A stretch of 5,893 nt of DNA from Bacteroidales bacterium UBA1266 (GTDB taxonomy: Bacteria; Bacteroidota; Bacteroidia; Bacteroidales; WCHB1-69), in NCBI GenBank assembly GCA_002308135.1, contig DBVK01000104.1:862-6754 (forward strand), in the 5' to 3' direction. The translations under genes were made by a program, and so were the position numbers. The notes under the pieces were generated by a model. That model was not told the origin of the DNA, searched no databases, and saw nothing but the letters and a program-made list of their open reading frames with translations. Positions 1 to 5,708 of this stretch are shown here, one piece after another (the stretch's first letter is position 1; every line of letters starts with the position of its first letter).

Positions 1-1
1 A

Positions 2-163
2 AGCCGTAACGAAAGCCTTCCAAGCCTGCTGGAGAGTTTCCGACAGACCGCATTGTACGAGACATACCGGCAGCGCGATTTCCGGACGCTGCTCACCGCC
101 TGGGATCCGCAGCATTTTCTGCCGGAGGCGGAGGAAAGGCTGCTGAAAAAAGCCCTCCGCTAA
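2..163 (+). CDS. C-terminal end of an unrecognised protein (partial, 5' end outside window)
   Basis: An open frame enters from the left edge and ends at TAA 161-163, giving 53 residues. The visible tail is charged and looks helical, with a run of Leu, Arg and Glu, an aromatic patch (ALYETYRQRDF), a short break (AWDPQHF) and a last helix rich in Glu then Lys/Arg (LPEAEERLLKKALR). There is no motif I can tie to a family, no membrane segment and no sorting signal at the C-terminus. I call it coding because the frame stays open to the edge, its composition looks like a soluble protein, and it ends just before hairpin-rich sequence. It lies on the same strand as the acyl-CoA synthetase gene but 228 bp upstream, with a promoter between them, so the two are probably separate transcription units. 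Function unknown. Confidence 0.6.
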   Translation, partial: SRNESLPSLLESFRQTALYETYRQRDFRTLLTAWDPQHFLPEAEERLLKKALR

Positions 164-201
164 ACCCGGCGGAGCCCCCCCTTTTGCGGGAAAGCGGCTT
201 T
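155..201 (+). terminator. GC-rich hairpin region after the first gene, possible terminator
   Basis: Two overlapping hairpins can be drawn around the stop codon. CTCCGC (155-160) pairs with GCGGAG (169-174). Alternatively AGCC (173-176) pairs with GGCT (196-199), helped by inner C/G pairs and followed by TTTG. The two share bases 173-174, so they exclude each other. Neither has a proper T-tract, so this is a weak intrinsic terminator at best. Position directly after a stop codon is the main support. Confidence 0.3.
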
Positions 202-248
202 GTAATTCATCGGGAGCCTTCGGTGTTATTGACTGTTCGTTAGCAAAA

Positions 249-279
249 AAACACCTTCCCTAAAATATTTTTGGTGTTT
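249..279. repeat. Inverted repeat with AT-rich loop upstream of the acyl-CoA synthetase gene
   Basis: AAACACC at 249-255 is the exact reverse complement of GGTGTTT at 273-279. The 17-base AT-rich loop itself contains the palindrome AAAATATTTT. Read on the minus strand the second arm runs into seven T residues, which is terminator-like, yet no minus-strand gene enters from the right here. It could be a symmetric terminator for the gene ending at 163 or an operator, since it lies 27 bp upstream of the -7 element at 306. It is seen in the sequence; its function is not established. Confidence 0.4.
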
Positions 280-305
280 CCCTCCCCATGTGAGCACACT
301 TTGAC

Positions 306-313
306 TATCTTTG
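306..313 (+). promoter_or_regulatory. Bacteroides-type -7 promoter element for the acyl-CoA synthetase gene
   Basis: TATCTTTG, followed by T, matches the Bacteroidota sigma-ABfr -7 consensus TAnnTTTG(Y) perfectly. I see no convincing -33 TTTG at the usual distance upstream. Transcription would start near 320, leaving a 5' leader of about 70 bases. The leader carries no obvious Shine-Dalgarno sequence before ATG 392, only A-rich sequence, as is common in this phylum. Confidence 0.6.
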
Positions 314-391
314 TAGTTTCACTTTCACACCCATATCACAGCAAGCAAGCGAGCATGGGTTATTCATTCGGAACAACAAACCTTCAAGCAC

Positions 392-2167
392 ATGGAAGTA
401 AAAAGGACTTTTGACCTGCTGACCCAACTCAAGGAAAAATACAGTTTCAAACAGGATATCCTTTCCATCCGCACCCCCAAAGGATGGGAGAAATACAGCG
501 TGGACGACTACTACCGCATCTCCCACCAGCTGGCTTACGGATTGCTGGCCGCCGGTTTTCAGGAAGGCGACCGCGTGGTCATCATCACCCAGAACCGTCC
601 GGAATGGAATTTCCTGGACATGGCGCTGGCTATGGCCCGCATGATTTCCATCCCGGTCTATCCGACACTGAGCGAGGAGGATTACCGCCACATTCTGAAC
701 CACAGCGCGGCACGGGCGGTTTTTGTCGGCAATGAGCGGATATGGGAAACCATCAACCCCTTGGTGGAGGAGATGCCGCTGCGTCCGGAGCTTTTCACCA
801 TCAATCCGATAGAAGGGCAGAAAAACTGGAAGGAGCTGCTGCAGCTGGGAGAGGAAAAAGCGGACGAATGGGCGCCTGTGATTGAAGAGAACAAAAAGAA
901 AACCGACCCGGAGGAGGTCTGCACCATCATCTACACTTCCGGCACCACCGGACAGCCCAAAGGGGTGATGTTGAAGCACATCGGACTCACCTTCAACGCC
1001 ATCGGACACGCCAATATGCAGATTCGCGACCACCGGCACCGTATGCTGAGTTTTTTGCCGCTCTGCCACATTTACGAGCGCAGCATGAACTATGAATACC
1101 AGTACCTTGGCGTCAGCATTTACTACGCTGAAAGTCTGCGGTCCATCGCCCGCGACATGCAGGAGGCGGAGGCGGACGGCTTCTGCGCCGTGCCCCGTGT
1201 CATGGAGATGATGTTCGAAAAGCTCCAGTCCAAGGGCAAGGAATTGAAAGGCGTTTCCCGCTGGATTTACCAGTGGGCCTTCCATATCGCGCAAAAATTT
1301 GACTACAAGCGCAAGGATTTCTTCTATAAAATCCCTTACACCATCGCGGACAAGCTGGTATACTCCAAATGGCGCGCCGCGCTGGGCGGGCATGAGCTGC
1401 TGATTGTCTCCGGCGGCTCTTCCATACAGGAGAAGATCATCCGGCTGTACACCGCCGCCAAAATGTACATTTTCGAGGGCTATGGCATGACCGAGACCTC
1501 ACCGGTGATTGCGGTCAACAACCCCAAGGAGATGCTGATTGTCATCGGCACGGTCGGCAGACAGATGCCCGGCATTGAGATGAAACTGGCCGGGGACGGC
1601 GAAATCCTGACCAAAGGCATTTGCCTGATGGCGGGCTATTACAAGGATCCCGAAGCCACAAAACAGGTTATTGATGAGGAAGGCTGGTTCCACACCGGTG
1701 ACATTGGCCAGATCAATGCGGACGGCTACCTGCGCATCACCGACCGGAAAAAGGAGATTTTCAAACTTTCCGCCGGCAAATACATCGCGCCCCAGGTGCT
1801 GGAGAACCGTTTCAAGGAATCCTCCTTCATTGGGAACATCATGGTGGTCGGTGAGAACGAGAAGTTCGCCTCCGCACTGGTTTCACCAGATTTCAACCGT
1901 TTGCAGGCATGGGCGCAGAAGCACAATATCCCCTACAGCACCCATACCGACCTGGTGAACAACGCCCAGGTGAAAAAGCGCATTATGATAGAAGTGAACG
2001 CCATCAACGAAAAACTGGCACAGCACGAGCAGCTGAAACGCATACAGCTGGTGCCGGACGAATGGAGCACGGCCACGGGCGAGCTTTCACAGACCATGAA
2101 GCTGAAACGCCGCGTCATTCTCAAGAAATACGAAAAGGAAATCAAAGACATCTACCTGCACGCGTAG
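392..2167 (+). CDS. Long-chain fatty acid--CoA ligase (AMP-forming acyl-CoA synthetase)
   Basis: This cytoplasmic or membrane-associated enzyme activates free fatty acids in two steps: fatty acid + ATP gives acyl-AMP, then CoA displaces AMP to give acyl-CoA. The 591 residues are full length for the FadD15/COG1022 type of the ANL superfamily. Visible core motifs are the phosphate-binding loop YTSGTTGQPKG (181-191), YGMTETSP (364-371), FHTGDIG (433-439), and the hinge and C-terminal entry starting at Asp451 (DRKKEIFKLSAGKYIAP, 451-467). The C-terminal catalytic lysine motif is GELSQTMKLKRR, with Lys570 or Lys572 the likely catalytic residue. There is no signal peptide or transmembrane segment. 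The ATG at 392 fits family N-termini and sits about 70 bases after a good promoter. The gene appears monocistronic and faces the convergent operon at 2210. Chain-length preference cannot be read from sequence, so 'long-chain' rests on family resemblance. No lesions are seen. Confidence 0.95.
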   Translation: MEVKRTFDLLTQLKEKYSFKQDILSIRTPKGWEKYSVDDYYRISHQLAYGLLAAGFQEGDRVVIITQNRPEWNFLDMALAMARMISIPVYPTLSEEDYRHILNHSAARAVFVGNERIWETINPLVEEMPLRPELFTINPIEGQKNWKELLQLGEEKADEWAPVIEENKKKTDPEEVCTIIYTSGTTGQPKGVMLKHIGLTFNAIGHANMQIRDHRHRMLSFLPLCHIYERSMNYEYQYLGVSIYYAESLRSIARDMQEAEADGFCAVPRVMEMMFEKLQSKGKELKGVSRWIYQWAFHIAQKFDYKRKDFFYKIPYTIADKLVYSKWRAALGGHELLIVSGGSSIQEKIIRLYTAAKMYIFEGYGMTETSPVIAVNNPKEMLIVIGTVGRQMPGIEMKLAGDGEILTKGICLMAGYYKDPEATKQVIDEEGWFHTGDIGQINADGYLRITDRKKEIFKLSAGKYIAPQVLENRFKESSFIGNIMVVGENEKFASALVSPDFNRLQAWAQKHNIPYSTHTDLVNNAQVKKRIMIEVNAINEKLAQHEQLKRIQLVPDEWSTATGELSQTMKLKRRVILKKYEKEIKDIYLHA

Positions 2168-2203
2168 GCAGCTGCCCTGGACACCGGGCTGCCTTCCGGC
2201 AAG
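2167..2203. terminator. Hairpin cluster between convergent genes, possible bidirectional terminator
   Basis: The 42 bp gap between the two convergent stop codons is almost entirely self-complementary. GGCAGC (2167-2172) pairs with GCTGCC (2188-2193), and inside it GCCC (2174-2177) can pair with GGGC (2186-2189). A second small hairpin, TGCC (2190-2193) with GGCA (2198-2201), has a TTCC loop on the plus strand and a GNRA-type GGAA loop on the minus strand. No T-tract follows in either direction, so termination, if it occurs here, is not by a classical intrinsic signal. The location suits a shared 3' boundary element for both transcripts. Confidence 0.45.
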
Positions 2204-2209
2204 GGGATG

Positions 2210-2752
2210 CTATTCCACACGGCCTTCCAGATTGGCGTCCACCAGTTCCCGCAAATCCTGAATAATCGAAGGATCCTGCAATGAGGCGCCTTCCAGCACC
2301 TCATTGACCTCTTCCGTATCGAAAACAAAATCAATAGTTTCTGACTTATAGCGGAAAATAAAACGGATTTCCGGATGGGCGGATACCGTCAGAATCACCG
2401 TACCCCCCAAATCGCCCATGGGCTGGCGGTCCCAATGGGAAAGCCCGAACACCGCTTTTACGTTTGTACCCTTCCCCAATTCCGACTGTATCTCCAACCT
2501 GCCGCCGGTCTGTTCCGCGTTCTGCTTGAGCAGCGAAAGCCCCAGCCCCACTTTGCGGGTGGTGCGGGTGGTGAAAAAAGGGTTCAGCACATTGGCCAGC
2601 GTCTCCTCGCTCATGCCGCAGCCGTTATCGATAAATTCAAGCGTCAGGGTGTCCGCCTTCCTGTCTTCCGTGACATTCAACTCCACCACATCCGCCTTGG
2701 CGCGTATGGAGTTCTGCAGAATATCCATGATATGCATTGAAATGTCTTTCAT
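2210..2752 (-). CDS. Stand-alone GHKL (histidine-kinase-like) ATP-binding protein
   Basis: This 180-residue soluble protein consists mainly of a GHKL ATPase domain. The N-box is at 8-20 (IMDILQNSIRAKA, Asn14 the likely Mg ligand), the G1 box is DNGCGM (42-47), followed by a lid with PFFTTR (58-63). The G2 box is VGLGLSLL (68-75) and the final loop is GKGT (93-96). No dimerisation/phosphoacceptor (DHp) domain, sensor or membrane segment precedes it, so it is not a conventional sensor kinase. The N-box resembles that of MutL and anti-sigma kinases as much as histidine kinases. Residues from about 105 to 180 form an extra C-terminal portion I cannot assign. I chose ATG 2752 because the N-box starts within ten residues and longer forms would run into the PHP gene. 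It lies 22 bases after the PHP stop, with a weak AAGG before the start. As third gene of the DRTGG-PHP operon it is probably a nucleotide-dependent regulator or assembly factor; substrate unknown. Confidence 0.88.
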   Translation of the reverse strand: MKDISMHIMDILQNSIRAKADVVELNVTEDRKADTLTLEFIDNGCGMSEETLANVLNPFFTTRTTRKVGLGLSLLKQNAEQTGGRLEIQSELGKGTNVKAVFGLSHWDRQPMGDLGGTVILTVSAHPEIRFIFRYKSETIDFVFDTEEVNEVLEGASLQDPSIIQDLRELVDANLEGRVE

Positions 2753-2774
2753 GCCTTGCTGTTTTTTATGACTA

Positions 2775-3524
2775 TTATTCGGGTTTTTGCAAATGCACGC
2801 GGCGGCCGTTCTCCCCGTGCAGCGCCATGCGGATTTCGGCAAAGCTGCGCGTTTCCATCTCAAAGTAGCAGGTGTCCACCCCAATACGGTCGGGGATATG
2901 GGCATCGGAACTGCGGATGAACATTTTGTCTTTCAGATAAGGGTGCTGGGAAAGGATTTTCCCCTTGTCCCCGTGTCCGGAAAGCTCCACCGCATCGTAG
3001 GGAAGGTCGAACGGTATGAATCCAAGCTGGGAAATCACGCTGTTTTTCAGCTTGTCGATATGGGCCGGAACAAACAGACCTCCCATCGCCCTCACCTCGG
3101 CGGCAATGATCTCTATTGGCACATCCAAGCCGGAAGTCAGCAGCCGTGGCTCCTCATACACAATATTATAGTCCTCGTCTATCTGCACCTGGTCGCCGAA
3201 AAAGTCCGGAGAATTGGGGATGTCGGGCAAATGCCGCTCTATATAGGCCTGAAAAGCGTCCAAGGCCTCGTGCGTCTCGAAAAAGGCCAGGCAATGCGCC
3301 TCTTCCTTGGTGGTCACCTCCGCGCCGCAAAGCACAAACACGTCCCGGGAATGGGCGAAATGCTCCGCCAAACGGCAATGGCGCGTGGCGTTGTGGTCGG
3401 TGATGCCGACAATGTCCACCCCTTTCTCCCGCGCACCGTCCAGAATGGCATCCGGGGTCATTTCCAGGCTGCCGCAGGGCGAAAGCAGGGTATGGTTGTG
3501 CAAATCTGCTTTAAAGAGCTGCAA
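2775..3524 (-). CDS. PHP-domain metal-dependent phosphoesterase
   Basis: PHP proteins use a cluster of two or three metal ions to hydrolyse phosphoester bonds. This 249-residue soluble protein keeps the expected ligands: HNH at His9/His11, Asp43-His44 in ITDHN, Glu69 in CGAEV, His77, His155 in PAHID, and Asp207/His209 in SSDAH. That complete set suggests an active hydrolase rather than a degenerate scaffold. There is no polymerase or histidinol-phosphatase fusion partner, and the substrate is unknown. The start is unusual: no ATG exists between the DRTGG-gene stop and the HNH motif. TTG at 3524 places the start eight codons before the first ligand and gives an N-terminus (MQLFKADLHNH) of the usual shape for the family. 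The gap to the upstream DRTGG gene is 11 bases, to the downstream GHKL gene 22, so one mRNA is likely. The conserved trio suggests a role with redox or hydrogenase metabolism (inference from family context). Confidence 0.9.
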   Translation of the reverse strand: MQLFKADLHNHTLLSPCGSLEMTPDAILDGAREKGVDIVGITDHNATRHCRLAEHFAHSRDVFVLCGAEVTTKEEAHCLAFFETHEALDAFQAYIERHLPDIPNSPDFFGDQVQIDEDYNIVYEEPRLLTSGLDVPIEIIAAEVRAMGGLFVPAHIDKLKNSVISQLGFIPFDLPYDAVELSGHGDKGKILSQHPYLKDKMFIRSSDAHIPDRIGVDTCYFEMETRSFAEIRMALHGENGRRVHLQKPE

Positions 3525-3535
3525 AACAGTAAGTG

Positions 3536-3871
3536 CTAGGCGTTCAACATGGCATAGATGCGACCGACGGTCTCAAAGGTCTGCTCCGAGGTCCCGAGCA
3601 CGGGAATACCCTCTTCCTTAGCCTGTTCCAGCATATCCGCCTCGGGTTGGCTGCCTTTCACCAGCACAATAGCGGCCAGTTCCTTCAAAGAGGCGATGGC
3701 GATGACGTTTTTATGTGTCTGCAGCGTCACCCACACATGGCCCTCCTTGGCAAAACCCATCACATCACTCAACAAATCGGAGGCGTAGCCGCCTTTGATT
3801 TCCCTGTCCAGGCTCTCTTCGCCGCAAAATACGGTCAGGCCGAGCTTTTCCACAATTTCCTTTACGTTCAT
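3536..3871 (-). CDS. Small DRTGG-domain protein
   Basis: This 111-residue soluble protein consists of essentially one DRTGG domain. The signature region is at 22-38 (DREIKGGYASDLLSDVM), with a second well-formed stretch VWVTLQTHKN (47-56) and a Rossmann-like beta/alpha end (AAIVLVKG, then EEGIPVLGTSEQTFE). DRTGG domains occur alone, in phosphotransacetylases and near HPr-kinase-like or CBS proteins; they are thought to be ligand-binding or regulatory, and no catalytic residues are evident. It is the first gene of the operon. ATG 3871 is preceded by AAGGGAAGC, one of the better Shine-Dalgarno-like sequences in the window, and by a promoter about 35-40 bases upstream. The PHP gene starts 11 bases after its stop. 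Small DRTGG proteins grouped with PHP and GHKL genes are typical of [FeFe] hydrogenase neighbourhoods in Clostridia and Bacteroidota (family knowledge). Confidence 0.88.
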   Translation of the reverse strand: MNVKEIVEKLGLTVFCGEESLDREIKGGYASDLLSDVMGFAKEGHVWVTLQTHKNVIAIASLKELAAIVLVKGSQPEADMLEQAKEEGIPVLGTSEQTFETVGRIYAMLNA

Positions 3872-3902
3872 GCTTCCCTTGTTTTAATTAGGATTGAAAG
3901 TG

Positions 3903-3937
3903 CAAAATTACTCGTTTTTCGCATGTGCCCGCCCAAA
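3903..3937 (-). promoter_or_regulatory. Bacteroides-type promoter of the DRTGG-PHP-GHKL operon
   Basis: On the minus strand TAATTTTG (3910 down to 3903), followed by C, is a perfect TAnnTTTGY -7 element. TTTG (3937 to 3934) could serve as the -33 element, with a 23-base spacer that is slightly long for the consensus. Transcription would begin near 3895, giving a short leader of roughly 25 bases before ATG 3871. Confidence 0.65.
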
Positions 3938-3944
3938 TGCCGGA

Positions 3945-4003
3945 AAAATCTTTTAGCTGCCGCAGCGTCCTGTCGGAACAGCCGCATTCCGCAAGCGGGC
4001 GGC
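3945..4003 (-). terminator. Hairpins after the patatin gene, probable transcription terminator
   Basis: Just past the patatin stop codon, on the minus strand, is a strong compound hairpin. GCCGC (4003-3999) pairs with GCGGC (3985-3981), enclosing CCGC/GCGG (3998-3995 with 3992-3989) around a TT loop, with three bulged bases. Further downstream the shorter hairpin GCTG-CGG-CAGC (3966-3956) is followed by TAAAAGATTTTT. Together they probably end the patatin transcript before the promoter at 3903-3937. The T-rich stretch is imperfect, so efficiency is uncertain. Confidence 0.45.
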
Positions 4004-4010
4004 AAACCCT

Positions 4011-5351
4011 TTATTCCGCTGCCTTCACGATACGGTAATGCGGATGGCAGGCGGTGCGGAAACTGTCGCTGTGTCGGACCGCACGGGAAAGTCTCGCGGC
4101 CTGCTGCAGCTCCGATTGCAGCGCAGGGTCTCTCCACTGGGGATAAAGCTGCAAGGCAATCCGCTCTATACGCATCCACTCCTCTTCCCAGCTTCCGTCC
4201 GGTTTGTCCGGGCAGGAGGCCGCCGCTATAAACTGCGCCAAAAGCCGCTCCAGTGTAATCTCCCCGTTAAGCACACAGGCAAGGCTGATCCGTGTGTAAC
4301 GGTGCCGGAATCCGGTCGGTTCCTGTTCTGGCATACGGAAATCCTTCAAATTCTTGCATTCCGCCAATTCTGCCTCCAGATAGCGCCGTGCCGCCGCTGT
4401 GTCATTCATCAGATGCTCCGCACCAAAAAAATCCTGATAGCAGGTCTTGTACACATCCTGCAGCGTGGCCATCGGATACTGCTGCGCCATATACAGGCAG
4501 AGCTTACGTATCTCCTGCTCCTCCTTGCGGCTGTTTTCGCTTTGGGCGAAATAGCGTTTGCCGGCCTCATAGCCGATTTGGTACAGCTCGTCCACCTTGT
4601 TGAAATCGGTCAGCCGGTAATTTTCCGGATCAATCGCTATCACATCCGTCAGTTGCGCCAATTGGGGCAATGCGGTCGCAAACGCGCTGTAGGATACGGC
4701 ACGCAGCACAATGGTCTCTGGAATCACTTGGGAAGCAGGCTTCTCCAGCAGCAGGTGCGCACCTATACACCTGTCACAACGCTCGGCCAGGAGCGGTTTC
4801 ACCGGCAGGTTGTCACACACGCCGCCGTCCACATGCCAGTTGCCGTCAATTTTTTGGGGCACGAACACGCCCGGTATGGCAGCCGAGGCAAGCACATGCG
4901 AAACCAGCCCTCCGCCGCCTCCGCAATACACCGGTCGAAGGTTTGAGATATCAAAACTGCAGGTGTAGAAGCGTATGTTCAGGGAATCAAAATGGTCGTG
5001 CGGAACATATTTCAGCAGCACCTTGCGGATACGCTCCATGGGAATCACACCGCCCCGCTTGGGCAGGGAAGGGCCGAACAGCCCCCACAGGCGGTCGAAA
5101 TGCTCTTTTTTAATGATTTCTTTGATTTCCTGCGGTTTATATCCAGCAGCATACATCATCCCCATGATGGCTCCCATGGAGGTGCCGGAAATGCAGTCGG
5201 GACGGATGCCGGCCTCCTCCATGGCCTGCTGCACACCGAGGTGCGCATAACCCAAGGCTGCGCCGCCGCTGAGGGAAACACCCACTTTCTGAGCCCTCGC
5301 TGAAGTGAGCGCCAAAGACAAAACTATCATACTCAAGACTATTTTTTTCAT
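4011..5351 (-). CDS. Secreted patatin-like phospholipase with an unassigned C-terminal domain
   Basis: Patatins are Ser-Asp dyad lipid acyl hydrolases. Numbering from ATG 5351 (446 residues), the protein begins with a classical signal peptide: MKK, a hydrophobic stretch, then ARA before Gln, so cleavage near residue 20-21 and export to the periplasm or beyond. The patatin core follows: oxyanion-hole glycine motif SGGAALG (28-34), nucleophile elbow GTSMG (56-60, Ser58), and DGG (175-177, Asp175). All catalytic parts are intact. The patatin domain seems to end near 270. A charged helix leads into a region of about 160 residues (from about 285) with recurring aromatic features: LQDVYK, the FFGAEHL stretch, EEEWMRI, and a final RHSDSF...HPHYRIV. 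This part is not the BamA-like barrel found in many Bacteroidota patatins, and resembles small uncharacterised Bacteroidales proteins as I remember them (inference). ATG 5351 is preferred over GTG 5366 because it starts the signal peptide cleanly. It is transcribed alone. Confidence 0.9.
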   Translation of the reverse strand: MKKIVLSMIVLSLALTSARAQKVGVSLSGGAALGYAHLGVQQAMEEAGIRPDCISGTSMGAIMGMMYAAGYKPQEIKEIIKKEHFDRLWGLFGPSLPKRGGVIPMERIRKVLLKYVPHDHFDSLNIRFYTCSFDISNLRPVYCGGGGGLVSHVLASAAIPGVFVPQKIDGNWHVDGGVCDNLPVKPLLAERCDRCIGAHLLLEKPASQVIPETIVLRAVSYSAFATALPQLAQLTDVIAIDPENYRLTDFNKVDELYQIGYEAGKRYFAQSENSRKEEQEIRKLCLYMAQQYPMATLQDVYKTCYQDFFGAEHLMNDTAAARRYLEAELAECKNLKDFRMPEQEPTGFRHRYTRISLACVLNGEITLERLLAQFIAAASCPDKPDGSWEEEWMRIERIALQLYPQWRDPALQSELQQAARLSRAVRHSDSFRTACHPHYRIVKAAE

Positions 5352-5440
5352 GGGAAAAGCAAACACACCGCATTAACGGAAAAACGCGCGGTTTATTGCA
5401 GGGCGGCGTATCTTTTTCCGTATGGGAAACGCGCACAGGG

Positions 5441-5457
5441 AAAAAACGTCAGAGACG
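5441..5457 (-). promoter_or_regulatory. Small hairpin plus T-run in the patatin leader (weak attenuator candidate)
   Basis: On the minus strand CGTC (5457-5454) pairs with GACG (5450-5447) across a three-base loop and is followed by six T residues (5446-5441). It would lie in the 5' leader of the patatin mRNA if transcription starts near 5627. A four-pair stem is weak, so this is only a possibility. Confidence 0.2.
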
Positions 5458-5510
5458 GCGTCCGCATCGTCGCTAATGCCATAATTGTACCGGCGCGTTA
5501 TCTGAAGCAC

Positions 5511-5527
5511 ATGCCCGGTTGGGGCAT
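5511..5527. repeat. Perfect 6-bp hairpin followed by an A-run
   Basis: ATGCCC (5511-5516) and GGGCAT (5522-5527) are exact reverse complements around the five-base loop GGTTG, and seven A residues follow (5528-5534). On the plus strand this is not a terminator. On the minus strand the T-run precedes the stem, so it is not one there either. It lies mid-way in the 357 bp divergent region and may be an operator, or a structural element of the patatin leader or of a small RNA. Confidence 0.4.
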
Positions 5528-5575
5528 AAAAAAATTGGGAAAACGGGTACGGGAGGCGAACTTGCATCCAAAAGG

Positions 5576-5603
5576 CAGGACATATCCCTTTCCTGTTTTT
5601 TTT
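5576..5603 (+). terminator. Orphan + strand intrinsic-terminator-like element
   Basis: CAGGA (5576-5580) pairs with TCCTG (5591-5595) around a ten-base loop, and two flanking G-T wobbles extend the stem. It is followed directly by eight T residues (5596-5603). This is the only hairpin in the window with a full T-tract on its 3' side. No plus-strand gene precedes it within the window: the upstream neighbour is the minus-strand patatin gene. It could end a small RNA, stop antisense transcription, or attenuate a long leader of the UvrA-like gene. Confidence 0.45.
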
Positions 5604-5633
5604 GCAAAACATATTCCAGCTGGCGACGGCCTG

Positions 5634-5641
5634 CAAATTTA
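5634..5641 (-). promoter_or_regulatory. Candidate -7 element for the patatin gene
   Basis: On the minus strand TAAATTTG (5641 to 5634), followed by C, is a perfect TAnnTTTGY match. No TTTG is seen at the -33 position. If used, transcription would start near 5627 and leave a leader of about 275 bases before ATG 5351, unusually long. I found no perfect match nearer to the patatin start, which is the main argument for this one. Confidence 0.4.
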
Positions 5642-5677
5642 TCCGAAACCGGACTGAGCGCATATCGGGATTTTTCA

Positions 5678-5685
5678 GACCTTTG
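5678..5685 (+). promoter_or_regulatory. Weak candidate -7 element for the UvrA-like gene
   Basis: GACCTTTG, followed by C, differs from TAnnTTTGY only at the first T. It lies 23 bases before ATG 5709, so the transcript would be nearly leaderless (about 15-18 bases). No matching -33 element is visible. The call rests on one near-match and position. Confidence 0.25.
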
Positions 5686-5708
5686 CATTTTCATACCAAG
5701 CACACGCC

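Noticed and set aside
305..1393. Long minus-strand open frame (362 codons) antisense to the acyl-CoA synthetase gene
   Set aside because: It is fully explained by the codon bias of the plus-strand gene. Its product is His/Val/Leu-rich with no recognisable domain, and it overlaps that gene's promoter and start.
2753..2905. N-terminal extension of the GHKL ATPase
   Set aside because: The extension overlaps the PHP coding region in another frame and has shadow-like composition (Trp/Arg/Ala/Pro). ATG 2752 fits the domain start.
2787..3539. Plus-strand open frame (250 codons) antisense to the PHP gene
   Set aside because: The minus-strand frame carries all PHP metal-ligand motifs; the antisense product has no family features.
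3533..4231. Plus-strand open frame (232 codons) spanning the DRTGG gene, the gap and the end of the patatin gene
   Set aside because: It crosses two real minus-strand genes and their intergenic signals, and its product has no coherent domain.
4038..4946. Plus-strand open frame (302 codons) antisense to the patatin gene
   Set aside because: The opposite strand encodes an intact patatin with its catalytic dyad. The antisense product is Arg/His/Gln-rich shadow sequence.
5352..5366. GTG start for the patatin protein, five residues upstream
   Set aside because: ATG 5351 opens a textbook signal peptide (MKK then hydrophobic core), so the extra residues are unlikely to be translated.
5373..5703. 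Two minus-strand open frames (96 and 76 codons) in the divergent intergenic region
   Set aside because: Both overlap each other and the hairpin and promoter candidates, have no recognisable motif, and show unlikely composition. A leader peptide cannot be excluded, but nothing supports one.
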